Assembly (NCBI GenBank): GCA_009779015.1
Contig: WRFC01000005.1
Coordinates: 1-18,565 of the forward strand
DNA from: Coriobacteriia bacterium
Lineage (GTDB): Bacteria; Actinomycetota; Coriobacteriia; Coriobacteriales; UBA8131
Reading direction: 5' to 3'
Length of the DNA stretch: 18,565 nucleotides
Below, piece by piece: positions 1-6,731 of this stretch (position 1 is the stretch's first letter; each line of letters opens with the position of its first letter). A program made the translations under genes and the position numbers. A model generated the notes under the pieces. It was not told the origin of the DNA, did not search any database, and saw nothing but the letters and a program-made list of their open reading frames with translations.

Positions 1-309
1 GCGCTCTACGGCGCGCATTACGAATGCCTGATCGCCGAGCGCGCCGGGCAGCCGCGCGACACGGTCGTCACGGTCTGCGGCAAGCACTGCGAGAGCGGCG
101 ACGTGGTGGCCATCGACGCCTCGCTGCAACGCCCACAAGCGGGTGACACGCTGGTGGTTTGCACGACTGGCGCCTACAACCGCTCGATGGCCAGCAACTA
201 CAACTGCCAGCCTCGGCCGGCTGTCTTTTGGGTCAAAGACGGCCAGGCCCGCGCGGTGCTGCGGCGCGAGACATATGAAGACTTACAGATCTGCGAGGTA
301 GAAGAATGA
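1..309 (+). CDS. lysA: Diaminopimelate decarboxylase, C-terminal part (5' end outside window)
   Basis: LysA is a PLP enzyme that decarboxylates meso-diaminopimelate to L-lysine, the last step of lysine biosynthesis, in the cytoplasm. About 102 codons are visible in frame 1, open from the first base. The read contains CESGD, whose Cys belongs to the active site contributed across the dimer in this fold III family, then GAYNRSMASNYN and RRETYEDL near the end. These are hallmark C-terminal motifs of LysA. The TGA stop overlaps the ATG of hom (ATGA), so the two genes are probably translationally coupled in one aspartate-family operon. The N-terminal PLP-lysine barrel lies off the window. Arginine or carboxynorspermidine decarboxylases share the fold, but the motifs and the hom neighbour favour LysA. 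Confidence 0.93.
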   Translation, partial: ALYGAHYECLIAERAGQPRDTVVTVCGKHCESGDVVAIDASLQRPQAGDTLVVCTTGAYNRSMASNYNCQPRPAVFWVKDGQARAVLRRETYEDLQICEVEE

Positions 310-1595
310 AGAAGATCAATGTCGGCATCGTCGGGCTTGGGACAGTCGGGCAGGGGGCGATCGAGATCCTCCAAAAGCACCATGCCGACTTCTGCCGTGA
401 CCAAGAGGTCGACCTCCAACTGGTCGCCGTCAGCTCGCGGCACGACCAGGCGGCACATGCGCTCGGCCTGCTGGACATCTACAGCGCCGACCTCGCCCAT
501 GTCACCCAGAACCCCGAGGTCGATATCGTGGTCGAGCTGATCGGCGGCGTTGACGCGGCCTACGACTGCGTGCGTGCGGCCATCGCGGCTGGCAAGTGCG
601 TGGTCACGGCCAACAAGGCCTTGATCGCCACACATGGCCGCGAGCTCATGCGCCTGGCCGCTGAGCAGGGCGTCGAGATCGCCTTCGAGGCCTCGGTGGG
701 CGGCGGCATCCCGATCATCGGCCCATTGCGCCATACCCTGGCCTCCAACCGCATCGAGTCGGTGCTCGGTATCGTCAACGGCACCACTAATTACATGCTC
801 ACCCAAATGTCCTCTGGCGACCTCGATTACGCCACGGCCTTGCGCGAGGCCCAAGCCCTGGGCTATGCCGAGGCCGACCCGACGGCCGATGTCGAGGGCT
901 ATGATGCCGCAGCCAAGGCCGCCATCCTGGCGACCATTGCCTTTAACACCGATGTCCGCCTCCACCAGGTGGCCACCGAGGGCATCACCCGCCTGGCGCC
1001 AATCGACCTGGCGGCTGCGGCCAAGGCCGGCTATGCCGTCAAGCTTTTGGCCATTGCCCAGCGCGTCGGGGCCGACGGCAGCTCTGGTATCGATGTCCGC
1101 GTCCACCCCACACTTCTTCCTCAGGCCCATGCCCTGGCCTCTGTCCAGGGGGTCTTTAACGCCATCTTCGTGGTCGGCGACTTCGTCGGTGAGACGATGT
1201 TCTACGGTCGCGGTGCCGGGGCGGGGCCAGCGGCCTCCTCGGTGGTCGGCGACCTCATCGAGCTGGCGCGGCACCGGGCCTTCCGCGAAGTCGTCGCCCA
1301 GCCCATCTGGGATACCGAGGACCTGCCGGTGCTCGGCCTCGATGCCGTCCAAGGGCGCTTTTACCTGCGCCTGACGGTGGCCGATGAGCCGGGTGTCTTG
1401 TCTGCAGTGGCCGCCGTCTTGGCCAGCCATGCCATCTCCATCGCCTCGCTGACCCAGCAACAGTCCGAGCCTGGGCAGGCCGAGCTGCTCTTCTTTACGC
1501 ACGAGACCGCCGAGACGGCTGTGCGCAAAGCCACCGAGGACCTCCAAAAAGCCTCGCTCTTAGCGTCCGAGGCGCTGGTCCTGCACATCCTTTAG
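306..1595 (+). CDS. hom: Homoserine dehydrogenase with C-terminal ACT domain
   Basis: Reduces L-aspartate-4-semialdehyde to L-homoserine with NAD(P)H, the branch point towards threonine and methionine. The product is 429 aa, normal for the ACT-bearing form. Visible in order: the Rossmann nucleotide loop GLGTVGQG (residues 10-17); NK at 103-104; EASVGGGIPI (about 128-137); NGTTNYM (158-164); the catalytic-region block ADPTADVEGYDAAAK (190-204) ending in the expected Lys; and an ACT-type segment from about 352 to the end, the usual site of threonine feedback control. The ATG overlaps the lysA stop. There is no aspartokinase fusion at the N-terminus, so this is the monofunctional type. A long imperfect hairpin follows the stop. 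Confidence 0.96.
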   Translation: MKKINVGIVGLGTVGQGAIEILQKHHADFCRDQEVDLQLVAVSSRHDQAAHALGLLDIYSADLAHVTQNPEVDIVVELIGGVDAAYDCVRAAIAAGKCVVTANKALIATHGRELMRLAAEQGVEIAFEASVGGGIPIIGPLRHTLASNRIESVLGIVNGTTNYMLTQMSSGDLDYATALREAQALGYAEADPTADVEGYDAAAKAAILATIAFNTDVRLHQVATEGITRLAPIDLAAAAKAGYAVKLLAIAQRVGADGSSGIDVRVHPTLLPQAHALASVQGVFNAIFVVGDFVGETMFYGRGAGAGPAASSVVGDLIELARHRAFREVVAQPIWDTEDLPVLGLDAVQGRFYLRLTVADEPGVLSAVAAVLASHAISIASLTQQQSEPGQAELLFFTHETAETAVRKATEDLQKASLLASEALVLHIL

Positions 1596-1610
1596 GATTT
1601 TGGGTGATTT

Positions 1611-1652
1611 GGGTGATTTGGCGGGCAGAAATCAAAACCCGGCAAATCACCC
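1611..1652. terminator. Imperfect palindrome after hom (hairpin or operator)
   Basis: Bases 1611-1625 and 1638-1652 are inverted copies that pair in 14 of 15 positions (single G-G mismatch at 1621/1642) around a 12-nt loop. The 9-nt left-arm start GGGTGATTT is also duplicated in tandem at 1602-1610. No T-run follows, so it is not a classical intrinsic terminator. It could end the hom transcript with Rho, protect its 3' end, or act as an operator, since it abuts the -35 region of the next promoter. Confidence 0.5.
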
Positions 1653-1653
1653 C

Positions 1654-1680
1654 TTGCATTGTATTCGCCACTGTTATAGT
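1654..1680 (+). promoter_or_regulatory. Probable promoter of the transaldolase-rho unit (extended -10)
   Basis: TGTTATAGT at 1672-1680 is an extended -10 element (TGn plus TATAGT). TTGCAT at 1654-1659 is a possible -35 at a short 15-nt spacing. A start near 1687 would give a leader of about 95 nt before the GTG at 1782. The leader contains two inverted repeats: 1695-1702 with 1733-1740, and 1744-1749 with 1759-1764. Confidence 0.55.
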
Positions 1681-1781
1681 ATTGTTACCGCAAATTTTGA
1701 CTAAGAAAATCCTCGTACATAATTCCGTGACAAGTCAAAAAGATTGAGCTATTAAGACGCTCAAAAAGAAGGGGAGAACCA

Positions 1782-2462
1782 GTGAAGTTCTTCGTTGACA
1801 CGGCTGACTTAGACGAAATCGCTGAGGCAGCATCCTGGGGGGCGCTGGCCGGCGTCACCACAAATCCCACACTCTACGCCAAGATCGGCGGCAGCCTGAG
1901 CGGCTTTCCGGCGCACATCCAGCGTATTTGCGCATTGGTTGACGGGCCGGTCTCGGCCGAGGCCACTAAAACCACCCGTCAGGAGCTGATCGCCGAAGGG
2001 CGTGAGCTGGCGGCCTTGGCGCCCAATGTCGTCGTCAAGCTCGTGATGGGGGCAGAAGGCCTGGCCGCTTGCCGGGCCTTGGCCGACGCCGGCATCGGCG
2101 TCAACATGACATTGGTCTTCTCCGTTCCCCAGGCGCTTTTAGCCGCTCGGGCGGGCGCCCGCTACATCAGCCCGTTCGTCGGGCGGTTTGACGACATCGC
2201 CGAAGACGGCATTGCCCAGCTGGGCGAGATCGTCGATGCCCTCTCTAACTACGACTGGCAAAACGTCGGAGTAGCCGGCCAAGGGCTCGAGGTCATCGCC
2301 GCCTCCATCCGCTCGGCCCAGCATGTCACGCAGGCCGCACTGATCGGCGCCGATATCGCCACGGTGCCCTTCGCGGTCCTCAAAAAGTGCATCGAGCATC
2401 CGCTCACGGCACAGGGTATTCAAGCTTTCGAAAAAGATTGGGAAAAGGTATGCCAGGTATGA
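1782..2462 (+). CDS. Transaldolase-family protein (short TalC/MipB/FSA type)
   Basis: A 226-aa protein of the short class I aldolase family, covering transaldolases of the pentose phosphate pathway and fructose-6-phosphate aldolases. It begins MKFFVDTADLDEI, with Asp6 of the active site. TTNPT follows at 26-30, the Schiff-base Lys86 in NVVVKLV, and ISPFVGRFDD at about 129-138. The Phe at 132 is the residue found in transaldolases; fructose-6-phosphate aldolase proper carries Tyr there, so transaldolase activity is the better guess. The start is GTG, chosen because GAAGGGGAG lies a few bases upstream and it aligns with the family N-terminus. The TGA stop overlaps the rho start (ATGA), which indicates co-translation with rho. 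Confidence 0.9.
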   Translation: MKFFVDTADLDEIAEAASWGALAGVTTNPTLYAKIGGSLSGFPAHIQRICALVDGPVSAEATKTTRQELIAEGRELAALAPNVVVKLVMGAEGLAACRALADAGIGVNMTLVFSVPQALLAARAGARYISPFVGRFDDIAEDGIAQLGEIVDALSNYDWQNVGVAGQGLEVIAASIRSAQHVTQAALIGADIATVPFAVLKKCIEHPLTAQGIQAFEKDWEKVCQV

Positions 2463-3916
2463 ACGATAATCCAAGCTCCCGTTCTAACGACGAGAAGCCC
2501 GGCCGTCCCCGGCGGACGAAGCAAAGCACCAACAACAACGACTCTTTCAAGAACGGCTATCAATCCAACACCAGGCGCCAACGCCGACCGACCCCCTCGA
2601 ACAACCAAAACCGCGAACAGGTCACCCCTCAGGCCAACCGCGAGGAACTTTCGGCCATGAAGGTGGCCGAGCTGCGCCTCAAGGCCGCCGAGCTCGAGCT
2701 CGACACCACCGACCTGAAAAAGAAGGACCAGCTGATCGAGGCCGTGCTCGAGGCCATGATCAAGGCCGAGGGCTTTGTCGATTGCGAAGGAGTGCTCGAC
2801 CTTCTCCCCGAAGGCTATGGCTTTTTACGCACGAGCGGCTACCTGCCGGGCGAGAACGACGTCTATGTCGGCATGTCGCTGGTGCGCCGCAACGGCCTGC
2901 GCAAGGGCGACCAGATCACCGGCCAGGTGCGACCGGCCCGGGACAACGAGAAGTACGTCGCCCTGCATCGCATCGAGGCCGTCAACGGCGTGTCCCTCGA
3001 GGAATGCGGCCAGCGCCGGCGCTTCTCGGACCTGACGCCGGTCTACCCTAACCAGCGCCTGATCATGGAGCATGGCTCCAACACCATCACGGCCCGCGTC
3101 ATCGACCTCGTGGCGCCCATCGGCATGGGCCAGCGCGGACTTATCGTCTCGCCCCCAAAGGCCGGCAAGACGACCATTTTGAAGGACATCGCAGCGGCCA
3201 TCAGTGCTAATAACCCCAGCGTCTACCTTATGTGCCTGCTGGTCGACGAGCGCCCCGAAGAAGTCACCGACATGGAGCGCTCGATCCATGGCGAGGTCGT
3301 CTCCTCGACCTTCGACATGCCCTCCGAGAACCACATCGCGGTGGCCGAGCTGGTCATCGAGCGCGCCAAGCGGCTGGTCGAGAACGGCCGCGACGTCGTC
3401 ATTTTGCTCGATTCGATCACACGCCTGGCGCGCGCCTACAACCTCGCCCAGCCGGCCAGCGGCCGCATCCTCTCGGGCGGCGTCGATTCCACGGCGCTCT
3501 ACCCGCCCAAGCGCTTCTTGGGCGCGGCGCGCAATATCGAGGACGGCGGCTCGCTGACGATCCTCGCCTCGGCCCTCATCGAGACCGGCTCCAAGATGGA
3601 CGAGGTCATCTTCGAGGAGTTCAAAGGCACCGGCAACATGGAGCTCAGGCTCGACCGCGACCTCGCCGATCGCCGCATCTTTCCGGCCATCGACCCGGTG
3701 GCCAGCGGCACGCGCAAAGAAGAGCTGCTCTTAGACAGCCAAGAGGCGCCGCTGATCTGGGCGGTGCGCCGCATCCTGGCCAACATGAACAATACCGAAC
3801 GTGCCATGGAGATGCTCATCAAATCGCTCAAGCAGACGGCCACCAACGAAGAGTTCTTGATGCGCACAGCTAAGAAGGCCCAAGCCCGCACCGGCAGCGA
3901 CATCACCGAGCTCTAA
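2459..3916 (+). CDS. rho: Transcription termination factor Rho
   Basis: A hexameric RNA-dependent ATPase that translocates along nascent RNA and ends transcription. The product is 485 aa from the ATG at 2459, which overlaps the preceding stop and has GGAAAAGG about 10 nt upstream. A start at 2387 is in frame but lies inside the previous gene. Order: a low-complexity Asn/Arg/Ser/Gln-rich segment (1-60); Rho_N helical domain (about 65-103, VAELRLKAAELEL); the primary RNA-binding cold-shock-like domain (108-175, GYGFLR, GDQITGQV); Walker A PPKAGKTT (232-239); DERPEEV with the catalytic Glu (263-269); Walker B VVILLDS (313-319); the Q-loop region (SGGVDSTALYPPKRFLGAAR, 339-358); and the R-loop GTGNMEL (390-396). 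All core motifs are intact. Confidence 0.97.
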   Translation: MNDNPSSRSNDEKPGRPRRTKQSTNNNDSFKNGYQSNTRRQRRPTPSNNQNREQVTPQANREELSAMKVAELRLKAAELELDTTDLKKKDQLIEAVLEAMIKAEGFVDCEGVLDLLPEGYGFLRTSGYLPGENDVYVGMSLVRRNGLRKGDQITGQVRPARDNEKYVALHRIEAVNGVSLEECGQRRRFSDLTPVYPNQRLIMEHGSNTITARVIDLVAPIGMGQRGLIVSPPKAGKTTILKDIAAAISANNPSVYLMCLLVDERPEEVTDMERSIHGEVVSSTFDMPSENHIAVAELVIERAKRLVENGRDVVILLDSITRLARAYNLAQPASGRILSGGVDSTALYPPKRFLGAARNIEDGGSLTILASALIETGSKMDEVIFEEFKGTGNMELRLDRDLADRRIFPAIDPVASGTRKEELLLDSQEAPLIWAVRRILANMNNTERAMEMLIKSLKQTATNEEFLMRTAKKAQARTGSDITEL

Positions 3917-4068
3917 AAGCCGGGCCCCACAGCCAACCCCGGAAAGCAAGGCCCTAGCGGCACACTGCCAGTAGCCTAGAAGCCGAGTAACCAGATCGCC
4001 GAGGCCAGTCTGCCGAGGCCTACCACGCCGAGCCCCACGCCCCGCACGGCATTGGCCCAGGCGTCGGG
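3917..4068. other. Convergent intergenic spacer, rho and ATPase 3' ends
   Basis: 152 nt between two converging genes. A weak inverted repeat CCGGG/CCCGG (3920-3924 with 3938-3942, 13-nt loop) follows rho without a T-tract. No good intrinsic terminator is visible for either gene, and termination may be Rho-dependent. No gene is seen here. Confidence 0.4.
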
Positions 4069-6174
4069 TCAACCGGCCGTGTCCAGCCGCATCCGCAAGA
4101 TGCGCATCGAGTTCAGCACCGCCAGCAGTGCAATGCCCACGTCCGCAAAGACGGCCTCCCACATGCTGATCAGCCCTAACGCCCCCAACAGCAAAAACAG
4201 CGCCTTGACCACCAGCACAAAGACGATGTTCTGCGTCACCACGCGCTGGCTCATGCGGGCGATGCGCACGGCTTCGGCCAGCTTCGACGGCTCGTCGGTC
4301 ATCAGCACCACGTCAGCCGCCTCAATCGCCGCGTCCGATCCCAGCCCGCCCATGGCTATCCCCACATCGGCGCGCGCCAACGCCGGCGCGTCGTTGATGC
4401 CGTCACCCACAAAGGCCAGCCGCCCCAGCCGCCCCCCTCGGCCACGGCTACGGCCCCGGCCGCCCTTCTCCTCAAGCTCTAAGCGCTCCAAGGCCTCGAT
4501 CTTCTGATGGGGGAGAAGACCGCCCAAAGCCGCATCCAGCCCCAAGGCCGCAGCTGTCTCGCTGGCCGTCTCGGCATCATCGCCCGAGAGCATCACAGTC
4601 TGCCGCACGCCCAGCCCTTTGAGGGCCAAAATGGCGTCCCGGGCATCCGGCTTGGCTTCGTCGGCCACCACGAGCGAGCCGTAAAAGGCGCCGCCCAGCG
4701 CCACATAGGCCTTGGTGCCCGCCCCTTCGACCGCCTCCACAACTGCGATCCCCCTCTCAGCCAGCAGCTCCCGGTTGCCGACCAAGGCCTCCACCCCGTC
4801 GATCAGCACGCAAACGCCCTGGCCGGCGATCTCCTGCGGCGCCTCCAGCCGTTCCGCCGCGATCGGCTGCCCGTAGGCGCGCCGCACCGAGAGCGCTATC
4901 GGGTGGTTCGAATAGGCCTCGGCCCAGGCCGCAACCTGCAACAACCCGTCCACGCTGACCCCGGGCGCCGGGTGCATGGCCACCACGTCAAAGGCCCCCC
5001 GGGTCAGCGTCCCGGTCTTGTCAAAGACCACGGTCTCCAGCTTGGCCAGTGCCTCCAGGTAGTTGCCGCCCTTGACCAAGATGCCCGCCCGCGCAGCCTT
5101 TCCGATACCGGCAAAAAAGCCCAGCGGAATCGAGATAACAAGCGCACAAGGGCACGAGATGACCAAGAAGATCAGCGCCCGCTGTATCCACTCGATCCAA
5201 GGCAGGCCAAATAAAAGCGGCGGGAGAAGGGCGATCAACACGGCCAGCCCCACGACCACGGGTGTGTAATAACGGGCAAAGCGCGTGATAAACCGCTCGG
5301 TCGGCGCCTTCTTCTGCGCGGCGTGCTCTACCAGCTCAATGATCTTCGAGGCCGTGGACTGGCCAAAGCCCTCAGTCACGCGTAGCGTTAAAACGCCGCT
5401 CAAGTTGACGCTGCCCGAGAGCACAGTGTCATCCTCGCGCACTGTCCGGGGCGCCGACTCGCCCGTCAAGGCTGTCATGTCCAGCGCCGACTGTCCCGCA
5501 ACGACCGTCGCATCCAGCGGCACCCGGTCGCCTGGTTGGACGATGATCGTCTCGCCGATCGAAACGCTTTCGGGGGCGACAGTGACCAGTCCGCTGTCTT
5601 TCAGCACCCGGGCAAAGTCCGGCCGAATGTCCATCAGGTCGCTGATCGAGCGCCGCGAGCGGCGTACGGCCAGCCCTTGGAGCGCCTCGCCGACCTGGTA
5701 GAAGAGCATCACCCCGGCCGCCTCGGGCACGCTGCCCAGGCAGATAGCGCCGATCGTGGCGACCGACATCAAAAAGTTCTCGTCAAAGACCCGGCCATGC
5801 GTCAGATTGCGCCCGGCCTTCAGCAGCACCGGGCCGCCGAGCAACAAATAAGAGGCTAATAGCGCTACCCAATACAGCCAAGCGCTGGCGCCGAGCCCAA
5901 GCAGCACAAGGCCGACCACAAACAAGAGCCCGCCCCCCGCCAGCCAGAGCACCTGCCTCTGGCCGCGCAGCCCGTCATCGTCATCGTCGTCGTCGCCGTC
6001 CTCGCAGCCACAACCGCAGCCTTCGACATGCTCGTGCATGGTCGCCTCGACGTTGCAGCCGCAGCCTTTGGCATGCATGTGCGCCTCTCCGCCGCTGCTG
6101 CAGGTCTCCTCTAAAGCCTCCTCTAAAGCCCCCAGGCCAGGCTCCAGAGGCCTCTCTTGGTTATTCGTTGACAT
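4069..6174 (-). CDS. Zn/Cd/Pb-exporting P1B-type ATPase with Cys/His/Asp-rich N-terminus
   Basis: An inner-membrane heavy-metal pump that exports soft divalent cations using ATP. Numbered from the ATG at 6174 (701 aa): actuator TGES (237-240); metal-site CPC in SCPCALV (341-343); phosphorylation site DKTGT (385-389); HP of the P1B family (SNHP, 421-424); hinge GDGINDAP (590-597). Lys657 (KALF) and Asp678 (FADVG) match the extra transmembrane residues of ZntA-type (P1B-2) pumps. Copper pumps carry Asn/Tyr/Met/Ser there. The usual N-terminal GMxCxxC domain is absent; residues 25-67 instead carry six Cys, several His and a run of Asp. A Gly/Arg-rich insertion (571-585) precedes the hinge. The start at 6174 overlaps the repressor gene by 14 nt. 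An in-frame start at 6234 would add residues that are only an out-of-frame reading of that gene. Confidence 0.92.
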   Translation of the reverse strand: MSTNNQERPLEPGLGALEEALEETCSSGGEAHMHAKGCGCNVEATMHEHVEGCGCGCEDGDDDDDDDGLRGQRQVLWLAGGGLLFVVGLVLLGLGASAWLYWVALLASYLLLGGPVLLKAGRNLTHGRVFDENFLMSVATIGAICLGSVPEAAGVMLFYQVGEALQGLAVRRSRRSISDLMDIRPDFARVLKDSGLVTVAPESVSIGETIIVQPGDRVPLDATVVAGQSALDMTALTGESAPRTVREDDTVLSGSVNLSGVLTLRVTEGFGQSTASKIIELVEHAAQKKAPTERFITRFARYYTPVVVGLAVLIALLPPLLFGLPWIEWIQRALIFLVISCPCALVISIPLGFFAGIGKAARAGILVKGGNYLEALAKLETVVFDKTGTLTRGAFDVVAMHPAPGVSVDGLLQVAAWAEAYSNHPIALSVRRAYGQPIAAERLEAPQEIAGQGVCVLIDGVEALVGNRELLAERGIAVVEAVEGAGTKAYVALGGAFYGSLVVADEAKPDARDAILALKGLGVRQTVMLSGDDAETASETAAALGLDAALGGLLPHQKIEALERLELEEKGGRGRSRGRGGRLGRLAFVGDGINDAPALARADVGIAMGGLGSDAAIEAADVVLMTDEPSKLAEAVRIARMSQRVVTQNIVFVLVVKALFLLLGALGLISMWEAVFADVGIALLAVLNSMRILRMRLDTAG

Positions 6175-6523
6175 GCTCAAAGCCCATCGCCAGAATCGCC
6201 TGAACATGTTCATCTGCCAGTGCATAAAAGACATGTTTGCCTTGGCGTTCGCTTTTGACCAGGTTGGCCAATCGTAAAAGCTTTAGCTGGTGCGAGATCG
6301 CCGACTCGGTCTTGCCCAATAAAAAGGCCAGGTCGCAGACGCACAGCTGAGATTTCGAGAGCGCCCACAAGACTTGCACACGCGTCTTATCCGAGAAAGC
6401 CTTAAAAAGCATCGACAGGTCATAAAAGACATCTGGTTCGGGCATTTGCGCCTGGACTGCCTGCACCGCATCAGCATGGGTGGCATTGTCCTGGCAACTC
6501 AGCCTATCGCCGAAAAGTATCAT
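6161..6523 (-). CDS. ArsR/SmtB-family metal-sensing repressor (CadC-like)
   Basis: A 120-aa winged-helix repressor that leaves DNA when it binds metal, almost certainly controlling itself and the ATPase gene it overlaps. The recognition helix region is LCVCDLAFLLGKTESAISHQL (about 60-80), with Cys61 and Cys63 at the alpha3 thiolate position typical of CadC-like Cd/Pb sensors. Cys10 could complete that site. The C-terminal helix has Asp104, His106, His117 and Glu120, exactly the DxH-x10-HxxE spacing of the alpha5 zinc site of SmtB/CzrA. The ATG at 6523 was chosen because AAAGGAG lies 5-6 nt upstream; a longer TTG-initiated reading from 6592 would start inside the operator. Specificity is probably Zn/Cd/Pb. 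Confidence 0.93.
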   Translation of the reverse strand: MILFGDRLSCQDNATHADAVQAVQAQMPEPDVFYDLSMLFKAFSDKTRVQVLWALSKSQLCVCDLAFLLGKTESAISHQLKLLRLANLVKSERQGKHVFYALADEHVQAILAMGFEHVNE

Positions 6524-6576
6524 CAGTGCTCCTTTATGGTCGTGCTTAAAGCCTCGTACTCCAAACAATTGAACAA

Positions 6577-6621
6577 TTGAGCAGATATTCAACTATAATC
6601 CCATATGCTATCTACCTGTAA
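6577..6621 (-). promoter_or_regulatory. Promoter and operator of the metal repressor-ATPase operon
   Basis: On the minus strand, TATAGT (plus positions 6592-6597) is a good -10, with TTACAG (6616-6621) 18 nt upstream as a possible -35. Immediately downstream lies TTGAATATCTGCTCAA (6577-6592), a dyad with TTGA/TCAA ends. Read on the plus strand it contains TGAG-N6-TTCA, close to the TGAA-N6-TTCA half-dyad style of SmtB/ArsR-family operators. The site covers the expected transcription start, so a bound repressor would block initiation. Confidence 0.55.
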
Positions 6622-6677
6622 CACTAATGTCAATGGGCGATGTTGTGCTAAAAGAACTTCCTCAGCGAGCGTTCTTT

Positions 6678-6686
6678 TGTTATAAT
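6678..6686 (+). promoter_or_regulatory. Extended -10 promoter of the FtsB-like gene
   Basis: TGTTATAAT (6678-6686) is a perfect TATAAT preceded by TGn. No convincing -35 is seen at 17 nt, which fits extended -10 promoters. A start near 6693 leaves about 39 nt before the ATG at 6732 and excludes the longer in-frame start at 6627. Confidence 0.6.
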
Positions 6687-6731
6687 CAAAAATTATTAAT
6701 AAAGTATCGCTGCCAACGAAACAGAGAATAT

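Noticed and set aside
198..1547. 449-codon open frame on the minus strand opposite hom
   Set aside because: It lies fully antisense to a well-supported hom gene with intact motifs. Its product is Gly/Asp/Arg-rich with no recognisable domain, as expected from the mirror of a G+C-rich gene.
6175..6234. 20-residue N-terminal extension of the metal ATPase
   Set aside because: It is an out-of-frame reading of the repressor's 3' end. The start at 6174 gives a normal short overlap.
6627..6731. Upstream start for the FtsB-like gene
   Set aside because: It would begin upstream of the perfect TATAAT at 6681-6686, so the region is promoter DNA.
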